Shown here in pieces: positions 23,202 to 32,474 of a DNA stretch of 64,000 nt. A model generated the notes under the pieces. That model was not told the DNA's origin, did not search any database, and was given only the letters and a program-made list of their open reading frames with translations. Numbering within the stretch: position 1 is the stretch's first letter; each line of letters begins with the position of its first letter. Both the position numbers and the translations under genes were made by a program. Origin of the DNA: Haloactinopolyspora alba (GTDB lineage Bacteria > Actinomycetota > Actinomycetes > Jiangellales > Jiangellaceae). Location: contig NZ_PYGE01000019.1 of NCBI RefSeq assembly GCF_003014555.1, positions 34,690 to 98,689 on the forward strand, read 5' to 3'.

Positions 23202-24044
23202 TCACTTGATCGCGCCCATCGACAGGCCACGGACGAGCTGCTTCTGCGCCGCCCAGCCGGCCAGCACCACCGGCAGCGACGCCAGGGTCGCGGCGGCCGA
23301 CAGCTGGGCCCAGTACAGGCCCTCGCTGGTCATGAAGCCCACGAGGAACAACGGCACGGTCGCGGCCTGGGACGCGGTGAGGTTGACGGCGAAGAAGAAC
23401 TCGTTCCAGGCGAAGATCACGCAGATCAGCGCGGTGGCCGCGAGGCCGGGCGCCACCATCGGCAGCATCACCTGCGTGATGTTCTGGCGCAGCGTGGCCC
23501 CGTCCATCTGTGCGGCCTCCAGTACCTCGGTGGGAACCTCCTGGAGGAACGAGCGCATCATCCACACCGCGATGGGCAGGTTCATCGCCGTGTACAGCAC
23601 GATCAGCATCCAGACGTTGTCCAGCGCACCGATCTGCCCCGCGATGACGTAGATCGGCACGATCACCGCGACGACCGGCAGCATCTTCGTCGAGATGAAG
23701 AAGAACAGCACGTCCTTGGTCCGCTTCACCGGCCGGATGGCCAGCGCGTAGGCCGCCGGCACCGCGAGCAGAAGCACCAGCAGTGTGGACACGGTGGTGG
23801 CGAACAGCGAGTTCAGGAAGTACGTCCCGGCGCCGGCGTCGAACAGGTTGCCGAACTGCTCCAGCGTCGGCTCGAAGAACAGTTTCGGAGGGTCGGTGGC
23901 CGCGTCGGTCTCACGCTTGAACGCCGTCAGGACCATCCAGAACACGGGAAAGAAGAACAGCAGGCCGATGAACCAGGTCAGGACGGTGAGTGCTCCGCCG
24001 CCGCGCCGACGGGTCTGCACGGCCGTGTCGAGGGCAGCCATCAT
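23202..24044 (-). CDS. ABC sugar/polyol transporter permease, second subunit
   Basis: A 280-residue permease of the MalG type with six membrane helices. The EAA loop EVLEAAQMDGATLRQNITQVMLPM, where the ATPase docks, is present, and the end is LVRGLSMGAIK. A methionine-alanine pair opens the protein; the ATG at 24044 overlaps the stop of the first permease gene by four bases. It resembles mannitol/sorbitol permeases. It forms a channel with the product of 24041-24988. No ATPase gene is in the operon, so a shared ATPase of the MsiK type is likely. Confidence 0.88.
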   Translation of the reverse strand: MMAALDTAVQTRRRGGGALTVLTWFIGLLFFFPVFWMVLTAFKRETDAATDPPKLFFEPTLEQFGNLFDAGAGTYFLNSLFATTVSTLLVLLLAVPAAYALAIRPVKRTKDVLFFFISTKMLPVVAVIVPIYVIAGQIGALDNVWMLIVLYTAMNLPIAVWMMRSFLQEVPTEVLEAAQMDGATLRQNITQVMLPMVAPGLAATALICVIFAWNEFFFAVNLTASQAATVPLFLVGFMTSEGLYWAQLSAAATLASLPVVLAGWAAQKQLVRGLSMGAIK

Positions 24045-24988
24045 GTCTCCTCGGAGAACGTGCGGAACAGCATCCGGAGCGCGAACGTGGCGACGACGAT
24101 GGTGCCGATGACCACGACCACTCCCATGGCGGCGGCCTGGCCGATGTCGAAGCCGAGGAACGCGCGCTGGTAGATGTAGAAGGGAAGGTTGGTGCTGGCC
24201 GTGCCCGGGCCACCCTGGGTGAGGATGTAGATCTGGTCGAACGTGTTCACCACGTAGATGGCGCCCAGCAGCACGCCGAGTTCGATGTAGCGCCGCAGGT
24301 GCGGCAGCGTGATGGCGCGGAACATGCGGGTGGGGCCGGCGCCGTCGACCTGGGCCGCTTCGAGCACGTCGCGCCCCTGGCTCTGCAGGCCCGCCAGCAC
24401 CAGCAACGTCATGAACGGGGTCCACTGCCACACCAGGGCGCCGATCACCGAGACGAGCGGATACGAGCTGGTCCAGTTGACCGGGTCGATGCCGACCAGC
24501 CCGATGACGTAGTTCACGATGCCGAACGCAGGGTCGAGCATCGACGTCTGCCAGATCAGCGCACCCGCCACCGGCATGACCAGGAACGGCGTGATCATGA
24601 GCGTCCGCACCACGGACTGGCCCAGGAACTTCCGGTCGAGCAGCAGTGCCATCCCGATCCCGAGCGCCATCGCGATCAGGACACAGCCGCCGGTGATGAC
24701 GACGGTGTTGAGCGCGGCCTGCCGGAACACCCGGTCGGTGAACACGTCCACGTAGTTGGACAGCCCGACGAAGTGCTCCGAGCCCGGGTTGACCAGGTTC
24801 CACGAGTTCAGCGAGTACCAGACGGTGACCAGGAACGGGATCTGCGTGGCGATGATCGTGAAGATCAGCGCCGGCATCAGCGGCGCCCGGCGGCGCCACC
24901 CTTGGCGGCGCGCCGACATGGCCGCGGGTGGTTTCTTCGGCACGGCCGGTGCTGGTGGTGGGCCGGCCGTCGCGGTGTCCGCGCTCAT
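24041..24988 (-). CDS. ABC sugar/polyol transporter permease, first subunit
   Basis: A 315-residue MalF-type permease. A Pro-rich cytoplasmic N-terminus (about 1-35) precedes six helices, a large loop after the first and the EAA loop DVLEAAQVDGAGPTRMFRAITLPHL near residue 225. GGPGTASTNLPFYIYQRAF is typical of sugar permeases of this class. Start chosen at ATG 24988, which overlaps the binding protein stop by four bases. It pairs with the next gene to form the membrane channel. Confidence 0.88.
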   Translation of the reverse strand: MSADTATAGPPPAPAVPKKPPAAMSARRQGWRRRAPLMPALIFTIIATQIPFLVTVWYSLNSWNLVNPGSEHFVGLSNYVDVFTDRVFRQAALNTVVITGGCVLIAMALGIGMALLLDRKFLGQSVVRTLMITPFLVMPVAGALIWQTSMLDPAFGIVNYVIGLVGIDPVNWTSSYPLVSVIGALVWQWTPFMTLLVLAGLQSQGRDVLEAAQVDGAGPTRMFRAITLPHLRRYIELGVLLGAIYVVNTFDQIYILTQGGPGTASTNLPFYIYQRAFLGFDIGQAAAMGVVVVIGTIVVATFALRMLFRTFSEET

Positions 24989-26346
24989 TCGCCCTCCTCC
25001 TGCTGATAGGACTCGCCGACGGTCTCCGCGTAGTTCTGCGACTGCTCGAGCGCCTCCTCCACGCTGATCTGGCCGGCGATGGCGGCGGAGATCTGCTGGC
25101 CCACCCGGGTGCCGAGATCCTGGAACTCCGGGATGGCCAGGAACTGGATGCCTTCGTAGGGAACCGGTCGCGTCATCGTCGTGTCCTGGTTGGCATTGCG
25201 GATGGCCTGCAGCGTGGGCTCCGCGTAGGCCTCGGCGACCTCGGCGTATTCGGGGATCTCGTACGTCGACTGCCGCGCTCCGGGGGGTACGCGTTCCCAG
25301 CCGTACGCCTCGGCGACCGTGTGCGCGTACTCCTTGTCCGTCATCCAGGAGATGAACTCCCACGCCTCGTCGGCGTGCTCGGTCGTGGACGGAATGGCCA
25401 GCGACCACGTGTACAGCCAGCCGCTGGCCTCCGTCTCGACGACCGGGGCCTGGGCGTAGCCGTTGAGGCCGGCGGTGACCGAGTCGTCGGGGCTCTCGAC
25501 GACGTTGACCATGGACGTCGCGTCGTACCACATGGCGGTGCGGCCCTGGCCGTACCGAGTGGCGCATTCGGCGAAGCCGGTGGTGGCCGCCCCTTCCTGC
25601 CCGTGCTCCTGGACGAGGTCGACGTAGAACTCGACCGCCTCGCGGACCTCCGGCGAGTCGAGCTGGGCGTTCCAGTCCTGGTCGAACCAGCGGCCGCCGA
25701 ACGTGTTGATGACGGTGTTGAGGGGTGCGAGGTTCTCGCCCCAGCCGGCGAGTCCGCGCAGGCAGATGCCGTCCATGTCCGGCCGTGCCTGCTCGACCGC
25801 GGCGGCGCGGTCACGGACCTCCTGCCAGGTCGGCTGCTCCGGCATGGTGAGGCCGGCTTCGTCGAAGATGTCCTTGCGATAGACCAGGAACGACGATTCG
25901 CCGTAGAACGGCACCGAGTACATGTCGCCCTCGTACGACAGTGACTCGCGGACCGGTTCGAGGAAGTCTTCGGTGTCGTAGTTCTCGGTGGCGTCGGCGT
26001 ACGGCTGCAGGTTCACCAGCCAGCCGTTCTCCGCCCACATGCTCGTCTCGTAGTTGCTGACCATCACGACGTCGAACTCGCCGCCGCCGGTGGCCACGGA
26101 CGCGGTGATCTTCGCCCGCGACTCGTTCTCGGGAAGCGAGACGAAGTCGACGTTGATGTTCGGGTGTTCCTCGGTGAACTGGTCGGACAGCGAGATGGCG
26201 TCGGTCATCTGCGGGTTGGAGACGATGGCGACCACGATCGTCGTGGCGTCGGACGAGCCGGAGGTGAGGCTGCCGGCTCCGGCGCAAGCGGTGGTGAGGG
26301 CGACGGCCCCGAGGCCGGCGGCTATCCGGATGCGCCGGGCTCTCAT
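24985..26346 (-). CDS. ABC polyol/sugar-binding lipoprotein
   Basis: A 453-residue extracytoplasmic binding protein with a lipoprotein signal: RARRIRIAAGLGAVALTTAC, with Cys21 as the lipidation site. The mature part has the bilobal pattern of family 1 binding proteins, including VSNPQMTDAISLSDQFTEEHP, GGGEFDVVMVSNYETSMW, MDGICLRGLAGWGENLAPL and ASGWLYTWSLAIPS. It resembles mannitol/sorbitol binding proteins. The start overlaps the stop of the dehydrogenase gene by four bases. It captures the ligand for the two permeases that follow. Confidence 0.9.
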   Translation of the reverse strand: MRARRIRIAAGLGAVALTTACAGAGSLTSGSSDATTIVVAIVSNPQMTDAISLSDQFTEEHPNINVDFVSLPENESRAKITASVATGGGEFDVVMVSNYETSMWAENGWLVNLQPYADATENYDTEDFLEPVRESLSYEGDMYSVPFYGESSFLVYRKDIFDEAGLTMPEQPTWQEVRDRAAAVEQARPDMDGICLRGLAGWGENLAPLNTVINTFGGRWFDQDWNAQLDSPEVREAVEFYVDLVQEHGQEGAATTGFAECATRYGQGRTAMWYDATSMVNVVESPDDSVTAGLNGYAQAPVVETEASGWLYTWSLAIPSTTEHADEAWEFISWMTDKEYAHTVAEAYGWERVPPGARQSTYEIPEYAEVAEAYAEPTLQAIRNANQDTTMTRPVPYEGIQFLAIPEFQDLGTRVGQQISAAIAGQISVEEALEQSQNYAETVGESYQQEEGE

Positions 26347-27347
26347 GCCGGGCCGTCCGTCCGGACGACCTGAGCCTTGATGGTCCGGCCGGAGCGCATC
26401 ATCTCGAGGGCGTCGGTGAACTCGTCCAGGGCGAAGGTGTGCGACACGAGCGGCTCGGTGCGCACCACGCCCGCGGCGACGAGGTCGAGGGCGTCGCCGT
26501 AGCTGTGCAGCACGGCCATCGAGCCGACGACGGTGATCTCGTCGTTGTAGATGCGGAACGGGGAGAGGGTGACCCGCGCGTCCTCGGCGGCCACGCCGAA
26601 GATCTGCAGCCGGCCGCCGCGGTCGAGCGAACGGAACGCGTCCTCGATGGCCGGCGGTGCGCCGGTGACGTCGACCGCTGCGTCGAACGCCCGCGCCGGT
26701 AGCTCGTCGACGCCGGTGGCGACCTCGGCCGCGCCGAGCTTCTCGGCCAGCGGCAGCTTCGCCTCGGCCAGGTCGACCACGCTGACGCGCGCGCCGCCGG
26801 CGGCGAGCAGCTGGGTCAGGATCAGGCCCATGGTGCCCGCGCCCACGACGAGGATGCGCTCGCCGGCGTCGACACCGAGCCGGTGGACACCGTGCACGGC
26901 GCACGAGACCGGCTCGACGAGCGCGCCCTGGGCGAAGCTCAGCTGGTCGGGCAGCCGGTAGCAGTTGGCGGCCGGCACCGTGACGTACTCGGCGAACGCG
27001 CCGTCGACCGTGTCGCCGGTGGCGCCCCAGTTCTCGCAGAGGTTGCCGCGCCCGCGCCGGCACTGCCGGCAGTAGCCGCAGAACAGGGACGGGTCGACCG
27101 CGACCCGGTCGCCGACGGCGATGCCGGTGGTGACGTCGTCGCCCAGCTCGGTGACGGTGCCGGCGAACTCGTGCCCGGGAACGATCGGGTAGGGGCTCGG
27201 TGGGAACTCGCCGGCGGCGATGTGCAGGTCGGTTCCGCAGATCCCAGCGGCGCCGACCCGCACCACGACCTCGCCGCGCTCGGGCCGTGGCGCGGGAACG
27301 TCCCGGACGTCCACGGTGCCCGGCCGGTCGATGACCGCAGCTTTCAT
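26343..27347 (-). CDS. Zinc-dependent alcohol/polyol dehydrogenase
   Basis: A 334-residue medium-chain dehydrogenase. The catalytic zinc motif starts with Cys38 (AAGICGTDLHI) and continues with the GHEFAGTVTELG histidine. Structural zinc cysteines occur in FCGYCRQCRRGRGNLCEN. The cofactor loop GAGTMGLI is followed by VSVVDLAEAKLPLAE, where the acidic Asp favours NAD. Relatives are sorbitol and threonine dehydrogenases. As the first gene of an operon with a polyol-like importer, it likely oxidises the imported compound. It is divergent from the SorC regulator. Confidence 0.9.
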   Translation of the reverse strand: MKAAVIDRPGTVDVRDVPAPRPERGEVVVRVGAAGICGTDLHIAAGEFPPSPYPIVPGHEFAGTVTELGDDVTTGIAVGDRVAVDPSLFCGYCRQCRRGRGNLCENWGATGDTVDGAFAEYVTVPAANCYRLPDQLSFAQGALVEPVSCAVHGVHRLGVDAGERILVVGAGTMGLILTQLLAAGGARVSVVDLAEAKLPLAEKLGAAEVATGVDELPARAFDAAVDVTGAPPAIEDAFRSLDRGGRLQIFGVAAEDARVTLSPFRIYNDEITVVGSMAVLHSYGDALDLVAAGVVRTEPLVSHTFALDEFTDALEMMRSGRTIKAQVVRTDGPA

Positions 27348-27363
27348 GGAGCCTCCTCTCGTA

Positions 27364-27408
27364 GCACGTGCTGCACAGATGAGCTATTTTTACGCTCAGA
27401 TGTGTTCA
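27364..27408. promoter_or_regulatory. Candidate operator between dehydrogenase and SorC genes
   Basis: The 129 bp gap holds GCACGTGC (27364-27371), TGAGC-9-GCTCA (27380-27398), and CAGATGAG/CAGATGTG direct repeats (about 27376 and 27397). The region is also AT-rich (CTATTTTTAC) for this genome. A SorC tetramer binding such elements could control both divergent units. Confidence 0.5.
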
Positions 27409-27476
27409 CTACTTGTATCGTGTCTCCCGGTGGTGGTCAAGAGTTCGCCGGTCAGAGATATGCGAGGATCGCGAGG

Positions 27477-28475
27477 ATGATGGCGAGACGGGGGAGACCG
27501 CCCGGCGACGGCCGTCACACGCACGGTCCGTCGGAGCTCGTCCTCGCCGGCGCGGTCGCGCGGCGGCACTACCTCGACGGGCGTTCGAAGGTCGAGATCG
27601 CCGACGAGTTCGGCATCTCCCGGTTCCAGGTGGCGCGCATCATCGCCGATGCTCGGGCCAGGGGATGGGTTCGGGTCGAGATCACGCTGCCCGGGCACAT
27701 CGACGACGAACTGTCGCTGCGACTGCGCGACACGCTCGGCCTGGGCAGCGCGGTGGTTGTCGAGGCGCCGAGCCAGCCGGACTCGGCGACCCGGGAGGAG
27801 GTCGCCGGCGTGGTGGCCGGCCTGCTGGACGAGCAGGTCAGGCCCGGCCAGGTCGTCGGCATGACCTGGAGCCGGACCATCGAGGCGACGGCGCGCCGGC
27901 TCGAGCGCCTGGTGCCGTGCACGGTCGTGCAGCTGGCCGGCTCACTCGCGGTGCCGGGCTCCTCGTCGGGCACGGTCGAGGTGGTGCGCTCGGTCGCGGC
28001 GGCGGCCGGCGGTGAAGCGCTGCCGATCTACGCTCCCCTCGTGGTCGAGGACGCCGCCACCGCCGCGGCGCTGCGGCGCCAGCCGGAGATCGCGCGGGCG
28101 CTGGAGCGTGCCGGCGCGCTCGACATGGCCGTCGTCTCCGTGGGCGGCTGGGGGACCGGGCTGTCGACGGTGTGGGACGCGGTCTCCGATGCCGAGCGCA
28201 CGGACGGGCTGGAACACGGCGCTGTGGGCGAGTGCAGCGGCCGGCTGTTCGACGCCGAGGGAAACGACGTCACCGGCGGTTTCGACGACCGTGTCGTCGG
28301 GGTGACGCTGGACCAGCTGCGCGCGACTCCGGAGGTGATGGTCACCGCCTACGGTGCGCAGCGGGCCGAGGCCTGCCTGGCGGCGGTGCGTGCCGGATTC
28401 GTCACCACGCTCGTCGTCGACACCGCGCTCGCGACGAGGGTGCTGGACATGGTGGGCGCCGCGGACGCACCGTAG
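27477..28475 (+). CDS. SorC/DeoR-type sugar-binding transcriptional regulator
   Basis: A 332-residue regulator. The helix-turn-helix is in YLDGRSKVEIADEFGISRFQVARIIADARARGWVRVEI (about residues 32-70), after which the sugar-binding domain of SorC-family proteins begins. Hallmarks are VVGMTWSRTIEATAR, SGTVEVVRSVAAAAGGEALPIYAPLVVED and VSVGGWGTGLSTVW. The domain binds phosphorylated or free sugars and polyols. It is divergent from the polyol operon and probably represses or activates it on ligand binding. The tandem ATG ATG start has GAGGA just upstream. Confidence 0.88.
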   Translation: MMARRGRPPGDGRHTHGPSELVLAGAVARRHYLDGRSKVEIADEFGISRFQVARIIADARARGWVRVEITLPGHIDDELSLRLRDTLGLGSAVVVEAPSQPDSATREEVAGVVAGLLDEQVRPGQVVGMTWSRTIEATARRLERLVPCTVVQLAGSLAVPGSSSGTVEVVRSVAAAAGGEALPIYAPLVVEDAATAAALRRQPEIARALERAGALDMAVVSVGGWGTGLSTVWDAVSDAERTDGLEHGAVGECSGRLFDAEGNDVTGGFDDRVVGVTLDQLRATPEVMVTAYGAQRAEACLAAVRAGFVTTLVVDTALATRVLDMVGAADAP

Positions 28476-28559
28476 CCGGGTGGTCATGTCCCGGTCAGGT
28501 GGTGTTCGTCCGGTACGTCTACGCTCGGCAGCCGTCCGCCGACCCTCGGGAGGAAACAC

Positions 28560-29801
28560 ATGCGCATCACGCCGCTGCTGGCGTCGCTGGCGATGCTGAC
28601 CGCCGCGGGTGGCGCCGCAACCCACGCCACCCCCGCCGGAGGACCCGCCGGGACGAGCCCGCCCGGTGAACCGCCGGAGGTACGCGTCGCCACCTACAAC
28701 GCGAGCCTGAACCGCGCGTCCGAGGGCGAGCTGGTCCGCGACCTGTCGACCGGAGACGACCCGCAGGCGCGGGCCGTGGCCGAGGTCATCCAGCACACCC
28801 GGCCGGACGTGCTGCTGCTCAACGAGTTCGACCACGTTCCGCGGCAGCGTGCCGTCGACCTGTTCCGCGAGAACTACCTCGAGGAGCCGCAGCGCGACGC
28901 GGAGCCCATCGACTATCCCTACGCCTACACCGCGCCGTCCAACACCGGAGTGCCCAGCGGGTTCGACCTGAACAACGACGGCACGGTGGGTGGTGGCGAC
29001 GACGCGCTCGGCTTCGGCGCGTTCCCCGGTCAGTACGGGATGGTCGTGCTGTCGCGGTATCCGATCGAGACCGGCGACGTGCGCACGTTCCGGAACTTCC
29101 GGTGGCGGGACATGCCCGGGGCGCTGCTGCCGGACGACCCGTCCACCCCGCGTCCCGCTGACTGGTACTCGCCGGCCGAACTCGACGTCGTGCGACTGTC
29201 CAGCAAGTCGCACTGGGACGTCCCGGTACGGGTCGGGAGCAGGACGGTGCACGTGCTCGCCTCGCATCCCACGCCGCCGACGTTCGACGGTCCCGAGGAC
29301 CGCAACGGGCTGCGCAACCACGACGAGATCCGGTTCTGGGCCGACTACGTCCGGCCCGGCCGCTCGTCCTACATCTACGACGACGACGGCGTACGTGGCG
29401 GGTTGCGGCCGGGCGCGTCGTTCGTGGTGATGGGCGACCAGAACAGCGACCCGCTCGACGGCGACTCCGTCGACGGCGCCATCGGCCAGCTGCTGGACCA
29501 CCCGCGGATGTACGACCCGCTGCCGATGTCGGACGGCGCGGCCGAGGCGGCGCGCCTGCAAGGTGGCGCGAACGACGAGCATCGCGGCGATCCGCGCTAC
29601 GACACGGCGGACTTCGCCGACGACCCGGCGCCGGGCAACCTGCGCGTCGACTACGTGCTGCCGTCGCGGCAGCTGCGTCCGGCCGGCGCGGGGGTGTTCT
29701 GGCCCGAGCGGTCGGACCCGCTGTCCGAACTGACCGGCGAGTACCCGTTCCCCACCAGCGATCACCGCCTGGTCTGGGCCGACCTGCGGGTGCCGCGGTA
29801 G
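28560..29801 (+). CDS. Secreted endonuclease/exonuclease/phosphatase family protein
   Basis: A 413-residue exported protein. A signal peptide (about 1-25, ending near ATHA) is followed by a Pro-rich linker and a domain with the EEP fold: VRVATYNASLN, DVLLLNEFDHV, GQYGMVVLSRYPI, VLASHPTPPTF, VVMGDQNSDPLDG and PTSDHRLVWADL. These hold the catalytic Asp, Glu, His and Asn residues that bind Mg2+. The family covers DNases, sphingomyelinases and phosphatases, so the substrate is open. A DLNNDGTVGGGDDAL sequence resembles a dockerin-like calcium loop. It has GGGAGGA before the ATG. Confidence 0.87.
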   Translation: MRITPLLASLAMLTAAGGAATHATPAGGPAGTSPPGEPPEVRVATYNASLNRASEGELVRDLSTGDDPQARAVAEVIQHTRPDVLLLNEFDHVPRQRAVDLFRENYLEEPQRDAEPIDYPYAYTAPSNTGVPSGFDLNNDGTVGGGDDALGFGAFPGQYGMVVLSRYPIETGDVRTFRNFRWRDMPGALLPDDPSTPRPADWYSPAELDVVRLSSKSHWDVPVRVGSRTVHVLASHPTPPTFDGPEDRNGLRNHDEIRFWADYVRPGRSSYIYDDDGVRGGLRPGASFVVMGDQNSDPLDGDSVDGAIGQLLDHPRMYDPLPMSDGAAEAARLQGGANDEHRGDPRYDTADFADDPAPGNLRVDYVLPSRQLRPAGAGVFWPERSDPLSELTGEYPFPTSDHRLVWADLRVPR

Positions 29802-29923
29802 ATGTCAGGCCGTTGTCAGGGCGGTGTGGCTGTTCCGGATCCGCCGGTCGCGCCATCGTTGGACATCCGGTCGGCTGCCGGTCTCGAGGGGGGCAGGATC
29901 CGCAGCCGGCCGGGTCGGGTGCG

Positions 29924-32374
29924 TCACCCGGGCAGGTAGCCGTCGGCCACCGCGTGCAACGGCGTGGCGTGCCCGGCCGCCCACACCCGCTCCAACGTCT
30001 CGGCGGACAGGTTGTCGCGGACCATGCGCAGCGTGTGCTTGATGGCGGCCCGTTCGCACGCGGGCACCGGCACGCCGATGGCGTCGCGCGCCGCGGCCGC
30101 CGCCGCGAGCAGGAACCCGGCGTACGTGTGGTCGCCGCGCTGCGTGGCCGCGGCGGCGAGCGCGTCCAGGACGCTCGCCGCCCGCCACCGGTCGCCGAAC
30201 TCGAGGTGCTCGGCCAGGCTCTCGTCGAGCAGCTGGATCGCGCGTTCCGGTCGCTGCTGGCGCAGCGCCACGGCGCCGAGCTGGTTCAGCGACCATGCCA
30301 CCCCCTCGCGGTAGCCGAGCCGCTGGGCGCGCTCGAGCGCGTGGTGCAGGAACTGCTCTGCGGCATCGAGGTGGCCGCGGTAGAGCGCGATCACACCGAG
30401 GTCGATGTGCGCCCACGAGACGCCTTCGCCCTCGCCGACCCGCTGGAAGTGCTCGAGTGCGGCGGTGGCGTGCTCGTGCGCGGCCTCGAAGTCCTCGCGC
30501 AGCCAGGAGACGAACCCGAGATGGTGGCGTGACCACGCCGTGCCGGTGGCATCGGACCGCCGGGCGTAGATCTCGCGGCTGTGCTGGTGCAGCGCCATCG
30601 CGCGGTCGTAGTCGCCGTGCTCGCGGGCGACGCTGCCGAGGTGCCGGAGCACCAGGGCGGCGCCGAGCTCGTCGCCGGCGCGCTGGTACAGGCTCAACGC
30701 GTCGTCGAGCCGGCGCAACGCCTCGTCGTAGTCGCACTGCAGGAAGGCGAGATAGCCAAGCCCACGCATCGCCTTGGCCCTGCCGGGCAGCTGCCGCGGG
30801 TCCGTCACCTCTCCGGCGACCTGCAGCGCCGTCTGCAGCCAGTCCTGTCCCTCGGCGTAGGTCCCGCGCAGGTAGAAGTAGCGCCACAACGCACCGGCGA
30901 GCCGGACGGCGTCGTCGCCGTGCCCGTGGCTGACCGCGCGGCCGAGGGCGACACGCAGGTTGTCCAGCTCGGTGTCCAGCCGGCGCAGCGCACCGTCCTG
31001 GTCGCCGCTTTCGAGCACGGCCTCGGCACGTTCGGCCAGATGCACGAGGTGGCGCTGATGACGCAACTCGACCTCGGGCCGGCGGCCGCTGTCGTCGAGG
31101 CGGTTCTCGGCGTACTGGCGGATGACCATGTACATGCCGTACCGCGCCTCGGCGCCCTCGCGGTCCACGACGATCAGCGACTTGTCGATCAGCCGGCCGG
31201 TCAGGTCGAGGACGCGGGCGCGGCAGGTGTGGTCGGTCTCGGCGCAGCACACGTCCTGCGCGGCGGCGAGCGTCCAGCCACCCGCGAAGGTCGCGACGTT
31301 CTCGAAGAACTCCCGCTCCGCCGGGTCGAGGAGGGCGTAGCTCCAGTCCAGGGCGGCCTCGATGGTCTGCTGCCGCCGGTGTGCCGTGCGGCTGCCGCCG
31401 CTGAGGATGCCCGACGACGCGGTGAGCTCGGCGGCGATCTGCTCGACCGTCAGCACGTTCACCCGCGCCGCGGCGAGCTCGATGGCCAGCGGGATGCCCT
31501 CGACCTGCCGGCACACCCGGCTGACGTGCACGAGGCGGTCCTCCGGCAGCTGGATGCCGTGGGCCCCGGCCCGGGCCAGGAACAGCCGGACGGAGTCGGT
31601 GTCGTGGATCTCGTCCGGTTCCGCTCGGGACGGCGGTACCGGCAGCGGCCGGACCTCGCGGACCACCTCGCCGGGGACGCGCAGCAGCTCCCGGCTGGTG
31701 ACCACGATCAGCAGCCGGGGGCAGCGGCGCAGCAGAGCGGTGGCCACCTGGGCGCAGGTGCCGACGACGTGCTCGGAGTTGTCCAGCACGAGCAGGACGC
31801 GCCGGGCGCCGATCTGTTCGGCGATCGTGTCGAGCTCGTCGCCGTCGGAGCCCGGCCGCACGCCCAGCGCAGCCGCGACCGCGTCGGTCACCTCGGCGCC
31901 GTCCGGCCGGTCGGCCAGGCTCACCCAGCAGACGCTGTCGTCCAGACCGGGCTGGACGGCGTCGGCGACGGCTACCGCGAGCCGGGTCTTGCCGACCCCG
32001 CCGACCCCGGTGAGGGTCAGCAGCCGTACCTGTTCGTCACCGAGCAGCCCGCGCAGCTCGGCCAGCTCGGCGACCCGGCCGATGAGAGGGTCGGCCTGCA
32101 TCGGAGGACCGTGGACCTCGTGGGCGTGCCCGGCCGCCGGGCCGTGCAACGACTCGACGAACTCGGTCCACTGGCCGTCGTCCAGGTTCAGCGCGCTGGC
32201 GAGTAACCGCACCGTCAACGGGCGAGGTGCACGTCGCCGCCCCCGCTCGAGCGCGGCGACGGCGTCGGCGCTGAGACTGGCGCGTCCGGCCAGCTCCTCC
32301 TGGGACAGCCCGGCCGATGCCCGGTGCCGCCGTAGGAGACTGGCGAAGTCGTCGCCGCCGTTCACGGTTGACAC
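29924..32374 (-). CDS. HTH-NB-ARC-TPR transcriptional regulator
   Basis: An 816-residue protein of three parts. Residues 8-65 form a Xre-type helix-turn-helix (FASLLRRHRASAGLSQEELAGRASLSADAVAALERG). An NB-ARC-like ATPase follows, with a Walker A loop GVGGVGKTRLAVAVADAV (about 120-135) and RVLLVLDNSEHVVGTCAQVATALL. The C-terminal 350 residues are helical TPR-like repeats, for example YDEALRRLDDALSLYQRAGDELGAALVLRHLGSVAREHGDYDRA. Such proteins are actinobacterial regulators or signalling ATPases similar to AfsR. The GTG at 32374 has GGAGG ten bases upstream. It is convergent with the EEP gene and stands alone, so its targets are unknown. Confidence 0.82.
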   Translation of the reverse strand: MSTVNGGDDFASLLRRHRASAGLSQEELAGRASLSADAVAALERGRRRAPRPLTVRLLASALNLDDGQWTEFVESLHGPAAGHAHEVHGPPMQADPLIGRVAELAELRGLLGDEQVRLLTLTGVGGVGKTRLAVAVADAVQPGLDDSVCWVSLADRPDGAEVTDAVAAALGVRPGSDGDELDTIAEQIGARRVLLVLDNSEHVVGTCAQVATALLRRCPRLLIVVTSRELLRVPGEVVREVRPLPVPPSRAEPDEIHDTDSVRLFLARAGAHGIQLPEDRLVHVSRVCRQVEGIPLAIELAAARVNVLTVEQIAAELTASSGILSGGSRTAHRRQQTIEAALDWSYALLDPAEREFFENVATFAGGWTLAAAQDVCCAETDHTCRARVLDLTGRLIDKSLIVVDREGAEARYGMYMVIRQYAENRLDDSGRRPEVELRHQRHLVHLAERAEAVLESGDQDGALRRLDTELDNLRVALGRAVSHGHGDDAVRLAGALWRYFYLRGTYAEGQDWLQTALQVAGEVTDPRQLPGRAKAMRGLGYLAFLQCDYDEALRRLDDALSLYQRAGDELGAALVLRHLGSVAREHGDYDRAMALHQHSREIYARRSDATGTAWSRHHLGFVSWLREDFEAAHEHATAALEHFQRVGEGEGVSWAHIDLGVIALYRGHLDAAEQFLHHALERAQRLGYREGVAWSLNQLGAVALRQQRPERAIQLLDESLAEHLEFGDRWRAASVLDALAAAATQRGDHTYAGFLLAAAAAARDAIGVPVPACERAAIKHTLRMVRDNLSAETLERVWAAGHATPLHAVADGYLPG

Positions 32375-32474
32375 GCCGATGGACCTCCGAGGGGACTCGG
32401 GTACATCGGCCGAATCGTACCGCCTCGCGTTCCGTCGGGGGAGGTCGTTGCACCGGTCCCGGCGGCACCCGTGT

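Noticed and set aside
21642..24173. Plus-strand open frame of 843 codons
   Set aside because: Antisense to the HAD nucleotidase and permease genes; Arg/Gln-rich shadow with no motif.
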